NCBI GenBank assembly: GCA_003552365.1
Contig: PUKR01000223.1
Span: forward strand, 1-16,079
Direction: 5' to 3'
Length of the DNA: 16,079 nt
DNA from: Syntrophomonadaceae bacterium
GTDB taxonomy: Bacteria; Bacillota; Dethiobacteria; DTU022
In this document: positions 7,564 through 13,439 of the stretch, in pieces
How the letters are laid out: each line of letters begins with the position of its first letter
Numbering within the stretch: the stretch's first letter is position 1
Made by a program: the position numbers and the translations under genes
Notes under the pieces: model-generated
The model's input: the letters and a program-made list of their open reading frames with translations, nothing else
Told to the model about the DNA's origin: nothing
Database searches by the model: none

Positions 7564-7812
7564 AAATTACATATTTATGCAGTATCAGTATAATATTTAC
7601 ATTTTATTGTTAGCCATAAACCTGTCCAGCGAAAACTAGAAAACCGGTTAAGAAAAGAACTGCATATAAACAGGATGCCCGTGATAAGCCGGCACAAATC
7701 CCAGGTGCAGCACTGCCGAACAGCAACTAAATGGATTGAATTTCACCTGAAATAAAATTTAAGAGATCACAGTCGAGGGAGGCAGGAAGCGATTCCGGTG
7801 GAAAATGATCAT
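7564..7812. other. non-coding stretch after mgtE
   Basis: These 249 bases between the mgtE stop and the terminator hold no convincing reading frame on either strand. I see one short perfect inverted repeat, ATTTCA-CC-TGAAAT (7740-7753), and a self-complementary GCAGCACTGC-like element near 7707-7716. Neither looks like a terminator or a known RNA family. It may be simply the 3' untranslated region of mgtE. Confidence 0.5.
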
Positions 7813-9135
7813 TTAGCGTAAGTATTCGATAAATGTGGTGGCAATGAAAAAATAAATCATTAACCCGGTAACATCTTTAATCGTAGTCACAAAAGGCCCG
7901 GCAGTTATCGCCGGGTCAATGTTAAGTTTACCACATACCAGTGGGACCAGGGTGCCGATCAGGGCGGCAACGGTAATTGTGGCCAGAATTGATACCCCGA
8001 CTACCGCCCCCAGGTAAGGGTTGCCCTGCCATAAGTAAGCAGCAATGGAAATCAGCACTCCGCTGATCAAACCAAGGGAGGCCCCGATCCGGATTTCCTT
8101 GAAAAAATAAGGCCAGGCTTCAAGCAGGTCGATTTCCCCGGTTGCCAGGCCGCGCACAAAAATAGTGGAAGACTGGGTCCCCACATTGCCCCCCATGTCC
8201 ATAATCACCGGGATAAAAACTGCCAGGACCACAATTGCCTCCAGGGTACTTTCATACCCCCCGATTACACTGCCCGAAATAAAACCGCCAACCATGCTAA
8301 TCAGCAGCCAGGGCAAGCGTAAACGCACAATTCTACTGACAGGGGCTTTAGTCAGCTCCATACCAACTACTTCAGAGGCCCCGGCAAGGCGGTAAATATC
8401 CTCGGTAGCCTCCTGCTCCATAACATCAATAACATCGTCAACGGTAATAATTCCGAGCAATTTGTTTTGATCGTCGACCACAGGTATTGCCAGAAGATCG
8501 TACTTTGAAACCACCCGGGCCACTTCTTCCTGGTCGGTTAAAGCATTAACGCTGATCACGTTCTGCTTCATAACTTCTTTTAATATCGTACCATCGGAAG
8601 AAGCAATCAAATCACGCAGAGAAATAACCCCGATCAACTGCCCTTCGTGATCAACGACATAAACATAGTAAATTGTTTCCGCATCGGGAGCAATTTCCCG
8701 GAGTCGAGAAATCGCTTCTTCAACCGGGATATCGGCGGGGAGGGAGATAAACTCCGTAGTCATGATCCCCCCGGCACTTTCTTCCGGGTACTTCAAGAGG
8801 CTGCCAAAATCAGCAAGCTCTTCTTCGCCGATCAGGTAAAGTATTTCCTGGGCTTCCTCGGGTGAGAGTTTGCCGATCAGGTCGGCTACATCGTCTGAAG
8901 CCATGTCGGTCAGTATAACTTTGACTTTATCTTTATCCAGCTGCCTGACTATTTCAGCCTGTTCAAAATCTTCCATTTCCTGGAGTAAAAGGGTCGCATC
9001 CTCATCGGGCAGGCGCTGTAACAGCTCGACTTTTTGAACCGGTTCCAGGTCTTCTATTTGTTCAAGAATATCCCCGGGATGAACTCCCGCCTTCAAATCA
9101 CGGCTTATAGAGTCAAAGTAAGTTTCAACCGACAA
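7813..9135 (-). CDS. mgtE: magnesium transporter MgtE
   Basis: Homodimeric Mg2+-selective channel of the cytoplasmic membrane whose cytosolic domains sense Mg2+ and close the pore. The protein has about 440 residues in the standard order: an N-terminal helical domain rich in acidic residues (about 20-125), a pair of CBS domains (about 127-250), then a long plug-helix region and five membrane segments (about 275-443). Pore-family motifs are MDMGGNVGTQSSTI (about 315-328) and DPAITAGPFVTTIKDVTG (about 410-427), including the conserved Asp of the DxTG element. The start chosen is TTG 9135-9133 because AAGGGGGTGA, one mismatch from the full anti-16S complement, is correctly spaced for it; GTG 9144 would overlap that site. 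It has its own promoter and a structured leader, so it is probably monocistronic. Confidence 0.96.
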   Translation of the reverse strand: MSVETYFDSISRDLKAGVHPGDILEQIEDLEPVQKVELLQRLPDEDATLLLQEMEDFEQAEIVRQLDKDKVKVILTDMASDDVADLIGKLSPEEAQEILYLIGEEELADFGSLLKYPEESAGGIMTTEFISLPADIPVEEAISRLREIAPDAETIYYVYVVDHEGQLIGVISLRDLIASSDGTILKEVMKQNVISVNALTDQEEVARVVSKYDLLAIPVVDDQNKLLGIITVDDVIDVMEQEATEDIYRLAGASEVVGMELTKAPVSRIVRLRLPWLLISMVGGFISGSVIGGYESTLEAIVVLAVFIPVIMDMGGNVGTQSSTIFVRGLATGEIDLLEAWPYFFKEIRIGASLGLISGVLISIAAYLWQGNPYLGAVVGVSILATITVAALIGTLVPLVCGKLNIDPAITAGPFVTTIKDVTGLMIYFFIATTFIEYLR

Positions 9136-9181
9136 TCCTCTCACCCCCTTTTACGATATTTTGTTCCCATAAAGTGAACGT

Positions 9182-9272
9182 ACAGCCTGTTTCAAATTAA
9201 TCGCTGCAGGTCTGAAATGAAAGCCCGGGCGAGAAGCAAATTCATTTCAGCCGGTTTAATCCACAGCCCTGT
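9182..9272 (-). promoter_or_regulatory. structured 5' leader of mgtE, family unknown
   Basis: The leader RNA can fold into a nested rod. The outermost pairing is ACAGGGCTGT (9272-9263) with ACAGGCTGT (9190-9182), then ATTAA with TTAAT, GG with CC, and innermost a perfect 10-bp stem CTGAAATGAA (9250-9241) with TTCATTTCAG (9221-9212). The apical loop contains the self-complementary octamer GCCCGGGC (9230-9223). A further small hairpin (GTTCAC/GGGAAC, 9179-9163) lies just before the ribosome binding site. I cannot match it to the M-box (ykoK) magnesium riboswitch. A regulatory role is inference from structure and position. Confidence 0.45.
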
Positions 9273-9312
9273 AATTAGTGGGCAGAAATTTTGTAAATAT
9301 TAAACAAACCTT

Positions 9313-9321
9313 ATTATAGCA
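9313..9321 (-). promoter_or_regulatory. predicted mgtE promoter (extended -10)
   Basis: The minus strand reads TGCTATAAT: a perfect TATAAT (9318-9313) with the TGn extension one base upstream. The -35 region is a T run belonging to the tail of the upstream RNA, so recognition would depend on the extended -10. Transcription would start near 9306, leaving a leader of about 170 nt before mgtE. Confidence 0.65.
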
Positions 9322-9334
9322 TGCTAAAAAACAT

Positions 9335-9541
9335 AAAAAAACCCCGCCGTGCCGTGGACCGTTGGTTTTGAACAATTCCCCCTACAGGTGGGTGCCCTCT
9401 CAGCTGTTTTGCAGGTCCCCTCTTTAGAGGCATCTGCGCCGCAGCTGAAGGCCGGGCTCCCTTTCGTTCAATGTTGGCTCAAAACTTAATCGGTTTACAC
9501 GAACACAGCAGGGCTTTATTCGTAATTGCCTTACTTTATGC
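9335..9541 (-). ncRNA. ssrS: 6S RNA (SsrS family), predicted
   Basis: The family binds the housekeeping RNA polymerase holoenzyme by mimicking an open promoter. The roughly 205-nt transcript folds into one long irregular rod. The closing stem pairs CCCTGCTGTG (about 9512-9503) with CACGGCGGGG (9351-9342, one A bulged or shifted by register), continued by GTTTTGAG with TTCAAAAC. A large central bubble follows (around CAACATTGAACGAAA and ACCTGTAGGGGG). The apical arm pairs GGGaGC, CCT and CAGCTG with CAGCTG, AGG and GCaCCC and is capped by CCTCTAAAGAGG. The 5' stem carries the TGTTCGTG element seen in 6S RNAs, and a seven-T tract (9341-9335) ends it. As in B. subtilis, where bsrA lies after aspS, it sits directly downstream of aspS. 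No search was run. Confidence 0.75.
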
Positions 9542-9547
9542 ATAAAA

Positions 9548-9576
9548 AGCATAGCACAAATACTGCTTTGTTGCAA
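9548..9576 (-). promoter_or_regulatory. predicted promoter of the 6S RNA gene
   Basis: The minus strand has TTGCAA (9576-9571), a 17-bp spacer and TATGCT (9553-9548). This places the start near 9543-9541, about 30 nt before the closing stem. It lies in the gap after the aspS stop, so the RNA can be made independently of the synthetase gene, and I see no strong terminator between the two. Confidence 0.65.
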
Positions 9577-9631
9577 GCCAGCTGTATCTTATAGCCTACC
9601 GAAAAATCATTAAATTTTTTTAACTGGTTGG

Positions 9632-12600
9632 CTACTCTTTTTCACTGCTTTTTTTTATTTCAATCCCCAGTTCTTCTAGCTGCTCTTCCGATACCCCTGC
9701 AGGGGCCCCGGTCATTAGACAGCTGGCCGCAGCAGTTTTGGGGAAAGGAATTACTTCCCGGATAGAATCATCGCCGCTTAGAAGGGCTACCAACCGGTCG
9801 AGTCCGAGGGCTATCCCGCCGTGCGGCGGGGCCCCATAAGTCAGGGCATCCAGTAAAAACCCAAACTTTTCCTTACTTTCTTCTTCGGACAATCCAAGCA
9901 GGCTAAATATTCTGCTCTGCTCTTCGCGGTTATGGATGCGGGTGCTGCCTCCGCCAATTTCGACCCCGTTAAGCACCAGGTCATAAGCCTGGGCCCGCAC
10001 AGAAAGGGGATCGCTGTCCAGCAGATGGGCATCTTCATCCTTTGGAGCGGTAAAGGGATGGTGATCTGAGTCGTACCTTTGTTCTTCTTCATTGTAGTGA
10101 AAAAGTGGAAAATCAATCACCCACATAAAGTGCGGTTCTTCGCTCACCTTTTCCGGTGCCAGCCTGGTACGCAGGTGGCCGAGCACTTCACAGGCGGTTT
10201 CCCACTTATCGGCCATAAATAGCAAGACATCACCTGCAGAAGCTTCCATCTTGAGGTTGATTTCTTCAACCAGGGATGATGTAAAAAATTTACTGATCGG
10301 CGAACGCCAACCCTCTTCTTCCACGTAAGCCCAGGCCAGTCCTCCGGCCCCGAGCTGGCGGGCAAGCAGCGTGAGGTCGTCCAGATCCTTGCGGCTTAAA
10401 TGATCAACCCCCCCGGACACACGCAAACCTTTAACCGAACCGCCGGATTCAAGTGTCGAAAGGAAAACTTTAAACTCACTTTTCCGGGCCAAATCATTAA
10501 GCTCTACCAGTTCCATCCCGTAGCGCAGATCGGGTTTATCCGAACCGAAGCGGTCCATCGCCTGGTAGTAGGGCATTCTCAGGAAGGGCCTTTTTAGTTC
10601 AATACCATGAAATTCCCGCCACAATGCGGCCATCAGTCCTTCAGTAATAGCAAAAAGTTGTTCAGTGCTGATAAACGAAGTTTCAATGTCAACCTGGGTA
10701 AATTCCGGCTGCCTGTCCGCTCTTAAATCTTCATCCCGGAAACAGCGCACTACTTGAAAGTAACGCTCAATACCGCTAACCATAAGCAGCTGCTTGAATA
10801 ACTGCGGCGATTGGGGCAGGGCATAGAAAGAACCGCTGTGTTGGCGGCTGGGCACCAGGAAGTCCCTGGCCCCTTCCGGGGTGCTGCGGGTTAGCATGGG
10901 GGTTTCTATCTCCAAAAATTCGTAGTGATCGAGAAAATCACGGATCAGCTTAACTGCCCGGTGACGCAGCTGCATTCTTTTCAACATCTCCGGGCGGCGC
11001 AGATCAAGGTAGCGGTAGCGAAGGCGCAGGTTGTCATCTACATTGACCCCGTCTTCAATATAGAAAGGCGGGGTTTTCGAAGGGTTCAATATTTCCATGT
11101 TTTCAACTTTAAGTTCAATTTCACCGGTGGTAAGGGAAGGATTAATGGTTTCTTCCGAACGGCGGACTACTTCTCCTTCGACCGATATTACAAACTCGCT
11201 CCGCAAGCTTTCAGCCTGCCTGAACATTTCTGATCCCATTCTCTGGTCGAAAACCAGCTGCATTAAACCGCTGCGATCGCGCAGGTCAATAAAAATCAGG
11301 CCCCCGTGATCGCGGCGCTTGCCGACCCATCCGCTCAATTTAACTTTCCGGCCAACAAAATTTTGATCAAGGACCCCACAATAGTGAGTTTTGACCGCCG
11401 GCCCGGCCTGTTCAGGCAGGACCACCTCAGCCTGCCCTCCTGTAACGTTGCTTTCTTTTCCTGCCGGACTGACAGATTCTTTCCCGTTACCCCCGGTATC
11501 TTCTCTGTATTCCTCAGTCAAGTGAGCAAACAGCTCTTCGCGGGACAGATCTGCCTGTTCACCGGTTTCCATATTGCGAAGGGTAAATCTACCTTCTTTT
11601 AGCTCATCTTCGCCGATTATAACTACCCGGTTAAAACCCTGCCGCCCTGAATATTTCATCTGGGCCTTGAGGCTTCTTTGAAGCAGGTCTGTCTCTGCCG
11701 CCACTCCGTTTTTTCTTAAATCATGGGCCAGGGAAAGGGCTTCTCCTTCCAGGCCTTTTCCTGCAGCGGCAATAAAAACCGAGGTCTCAACCCGGGGTAA
11801 TATTTTGTCCCAATCCATGGTTAAAAGAATTCTTTCCACACCAAAAGCAACCCCTACGCCTGGAACATAAGGACCGCCAATATGTTCAACCAGGTGATCG
11901 TAGCGGCCTCCACCGCAAAGCGAAGCCTGGGCCCCGGCGCCGCCGGCGGTTATTTCAAATGCTGTGCGGGTATAATAGTCAAGTCCGCGAACCAGTTTCG
12001 TATTCAGGTTATAGGGAATCCGCAGTTTTTCCAGCAAGGCTTTAACATTATTAAAGCTTGTTTCGCAGCCTTCACAAAGATGGTCAATCATCTGCGGGGC
12101 TTCGGCTACCAGGTTGCGACAGCTTTCCTCTTTACAATCAAGGACCCGCATCGGATTTTTTTTATAACGATTGCCGCAGTCTTTGCACAAGCTATCTTCC
12201 AACCTTTCAAGGAAGGGGACCAGGGTATCCCGGTAGCGGGGCCGACAAACAGGGCAGCCGACGCTGTTCAATTCTATTGAAAGGTTTTCAATCTGTAGGG
12301 ATCTGAAAAAATTATAACAAAAAGCAATGATTTCCACATCGGCAGCCGCGTGTTCTGAACCAAATATTTCCAGGCCAAACTGGTTGAACTGCCGGTAGCG
12401 GCCGGCCTGGGGCCGGTCATACCGAAACATCGGCCCGCTGTAGTAAAGCTTAATCGGCTGAGGCTTCTCGCCAAGATTATGTTCGAGGTAAGCTCTGGCC
12501 ACGGCTGCTGTAAGTTCAGGTCGCAGGGTCAGATCACGTCCGCTCCGATCCTTGAATGTATACATTTCCTTCGAAACGATATCGCTGTCTTCACCTACAC

Positions 12601-12757
12601 TGCGGGCAAACAGTTCGGTTTGTTCAAATATGGGGGTGCGAATTTCTCCAAAACCGTAAAGATCACAAAACCTTTTAAAACTGTCTTCCAGGTAATGCCA
12701 TTTTTTTGCTTCGTCGGGTAAAATATCGCGGGTACCGCGCGGCGCCTTGTAGTCCAT
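9632..12757 (-). CDS. HisRS-AspRS fusion: histidyl-tRNA synthetase joined to aspartyl-tRNA synthetase
   Basis: One uninterrupted frame of 1041 residues encodes two complete class II synthetases that charge tRNA-His and tRNA-Asp. HisRS occupies about 1-417: motif 2 SGPMFRYDRPQAGRYRQFNQ (107-126), the histidine signature LVRGLDYYTR (255-264), CGGGRYD (281-287), motif 3 GVAFGVERI (302-310) and an anticodon domain (326-415). A Gly/Ser/Glu-rich linker spans 418-455. AspRS (about 456-1041) has the OB-fold anticodon domain (464-555), TPEGARDFLVPSR (626-638), motif 2 around FRDEDLRADRQPEFTQ (673-688), the bacterial GAD insertion (about 735-865) and motif 3 GGIALGLDRL (980-989). ATG 12757 has AAAGGAG 7 nt upstream. 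hisS and aspS are normally separate neighbours. An internal GGAGG plus GTG at residue 445 could also yield AspRS alone. Loss of the hisS stop or a sequencing error are the alternatives. Confidence 0.95.
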   Translation of the reverse strand: MDYKAPRGTRDILPDEAKKWHYLEDSFKRFCDLYGFGEIRTPIFEQTELFARSVGEDSDIVSKEMYTFKDRSGRDLTLRPELTAAVARAYLEHNLGEKPQPIKLYYSGPMFRYDRPQAGRYRQFNQFGLEIFGSEHAAADVEIIAFCYNFFRSLQIENLSIELNSVGCPVCRPRYRDTLVPFLERLEDSLCKDCGNRYKKNPMRVLDCKEESCRNLVAEAPQMIDHLCEGCETSFNNVKALLEKLRIPYNLNTKLVRGLDYYTRTAFEITAGGAGAQASLCGGGRYDHLVEHIGGPYVPGVGVAFGVERILLTMDWDKILPRVETSVFIAAAGKGLEGEALSLAHDLRKNGVAAETDLLQRSLKAQMKYSGRQGFNRVVIIGEDELKEGRFTLRNMETGEQADLSREELFAHLTEEYREDTGGNGKESVSPAGKESNVTGGQAEVVLPEQAGPAVKTHYCGVLDQNFVGRKVKLSGWVGKRRDHGGLIFIDLRDRSGLMQLVFDQRMGSEMFRQAESLRSEFVISVEGEVVRRSEETINPSLTTGEIELKVENMEILNPSKTPPFYIEDGVNVDDNLRLRYRYLDLRRPEMLKRMQLRHRAVKLIRDFLDHYEFLEIETPMLTRSTPEGARDFLVPSRQHSGSFYALPQSPQLFKQLLMVSGIERYFQVVRCFRDEDLRADRQPEFTQVDIETSFISTEQLFAITEGLMAALWREFHGIELKRPFLRMPYYQAMDRFGSDKPDLRYGMELVELNDLARKSEFKVFLSTLESGGSVKGLRVSGGVDHLSRKDLDDLTLLARQLGAGGLAWAYVEEEGWRSPISKFFTSSLVEEINLKMEASAGDVLLFMADKWETACEVLGHLRTRLAPEKVSEEPHFMWVIDFPLFHYNEEEQRYDSDHHPFTAPKDEDAHLLDSDPLSVRAQAYDLVLNGVEIGGGSTRIHNREEQSRIFSLLGLSEEESKEKFGFLLDALTYGAPPHGGIALGLDRLVALLSGDDSIREVIPFPKTAAASCLMTGAPAGVSEEQLEELGIEIKKSSEKE
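11423..11441 (-). promoter_or_regulatory. internal ribosome binding site and GTG start for AspRS
   Basis: Within the linker codons the minus strand carries AGGAGG (11441-11436), 10 nt, then an in-frame GTG (11425-11423, residue 445). Starting there would give a 597-residue AspRS beginning MVLPEQAGPAVKTHYCG, the normal size and N-terminus for the family. It may be the relic of a formerly separate aspS, or an active second start. The spacing is slightly long and usage is unproven. Confidence 0.5.
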
Positions 12758-12787
12758 TTAAATTCTCCTTTCTTAAAAAACAACATC

Positions 12788-12816
12788 ATTCTATCCAATA
12801 TATGCTGTAGTGTCAA
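12788..12816 (-). promoter_or_regulatory. strong sigma-A-type promoter of hisS-aspS
   Basis: The minus strand has a perfect -35 TTGACA (12816-12811), a 17-bp spacer and TAGAAT (12793-12788, 5 of 6). The predicted 5' untranslated region is only about 25 nt, which leaves no room for a T-box leader. This suggests high, largely constitutive expression. Confidence 0.85.
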
Positions 12817-12837
12817 TGTTGCCGGATAAACTTACAA

Positions 12838-12872
12838 TAAAAAGCCGCCGCGAATAAGCATCGCAGGGGCTT
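12838..12872 (-). terminator. rho-independent terminator of the rel-dtd operon
   Basis: A 12-bp stem, AAGCCCCTGCGA (12872-12861) with TCGCGGCGGCTT (12853-12842), has one mismatch and one G-U pair and a 7-nt loop. A TTT-ATT tail follows on the minus strand. It lies 118 nt after the dtd stop and 22 nt before the next -35 box; the stretch between dtd and the hairpin shows nothing recognisable. Confidence 0.75.
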
Positions 12873-12989
12873 CAGCAATTCTTAATCAGCTTGAGCCTGT
12901 CCAGCCTTTTTACACTAAACCGATCAGGCTTAAAACAAGGGATAATTAGTCAACAACCCGGTAGCGGCTGTGCAGTTGGTAGAACCAAT

Positions 12990-13439
12990 TTAAAATTGTT
13001 TCTTGCTGTCAAGCAGCAGGGTTACAGGGCCGTCATTATCCACGAAGATGCGCATCGTTTCCTGGAACCGGCCCGTGACTACAGTCAACCCGGCTTCTCT
13101 CAACTTTTCACAAAAATCTTCATACAATTTTTCAGCCTGTTCGGGACGGGCTGCTGCGGAAAAACCAGGCCGTTTTCCCTTACGGCAGTCTCCGTAAAGG
13201 GTAAACTGGGAAATAGAGAGCACCTGCCCGCCAATATCCCGAACCGACAGGTTCATCAAACCCTGATCATCTTCAAAAATGCGCAGGCCGGAAATTTTCC
13301 CGGCCAGGTAATCGCTGTCGGCAGTTTCGTCTTCCCGGCCGACTCCAAGAAAAACAACCAAACCGTGCCCGATCTCTCCGACAGTTTTACCGTTTACCTC
13401 AACTCCTGCGTTATGAACCCGCTGAACTACTGCTCTCAC
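12990..13439 (-). CDS. dtd: D-aminoacyl-tRNA deacylase Dtd
   Basis: Cytoplasmic proofreading enzyme that removes D-amino acids (and glycine from tRNA-Ala in characterised members) from mischarged tRNAs, acting as a homodimer. The 149 residues match the family length. Both active-site signatures are present: SQFTLYGD (96-103) and the C-terminal NDGPVT (134-139), which carries the Gly-Pro that enforces chirality. The N-terminus MRAVVQRV is typical. The start is GTG 13439-13437, sharing four bases with the rel stop (GTGA), preceded by a G-rich stretch about 6 nt upstream. The overlap indicates translational coupling to rel, a common arrangement in Bacillota. Confidence 0.97.
   Translation of the reverse strand: MRAVVQRVHNAGVEVNGKTVGEIGHGLVVFLGVGREDETADSDYLAGKISGLRIFEDDQGLMNLSVRDIGGQVLSISQFTLYGDCRKGKRPGFSAAARPEQAEKLYEDFCEKLREAGLTVVTGRFQETMRIFVDNDGPVTLLLDSKKQF

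Noticed and set aside
7089..7639. Two plus-strand open frames of 149 and 164 codons opposite mraZ and its upstream region
   Set aside because: They lie antisense to mraZ, run through its operator and a terminator, lack ribosome binding sites and give proteins of biased, non-globular composition.
9145..9300. M-box (ykoK) magnesium riboswitch upstream of mgtE
   Set aside because: I looked for it because of the gene's role, but the conserved core segments are not recognisable. The stems that are present have a different layout.
11380..11530. Frameshift or assembly artefact as the cause of the HisRS-AspRS fusion
   Set aside because: The frame is continuous with plausible codon use through a low-complexity linker, and there is no homopolymer that would obviously cause an indel. 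A miscalled stop base cannot be excluded from sequence alone, so the fusion is reported with that caveat.
11882..12280. A 132-codon plus-strand frame opposite the HisRS coding region
   Set aside because: Shadow of a strongly conserved coding sequence; no start signal and no domain.
12758..12989. Possible T-box leader before the histidyl/aspartyl synthetase gene
   Set aside because: The strong promoter at 12816-12788 starts transcription about 25 nt before the ribosome binding site, and the hairpin upstream is the terminator of the previous operon. No T-box core is seen.
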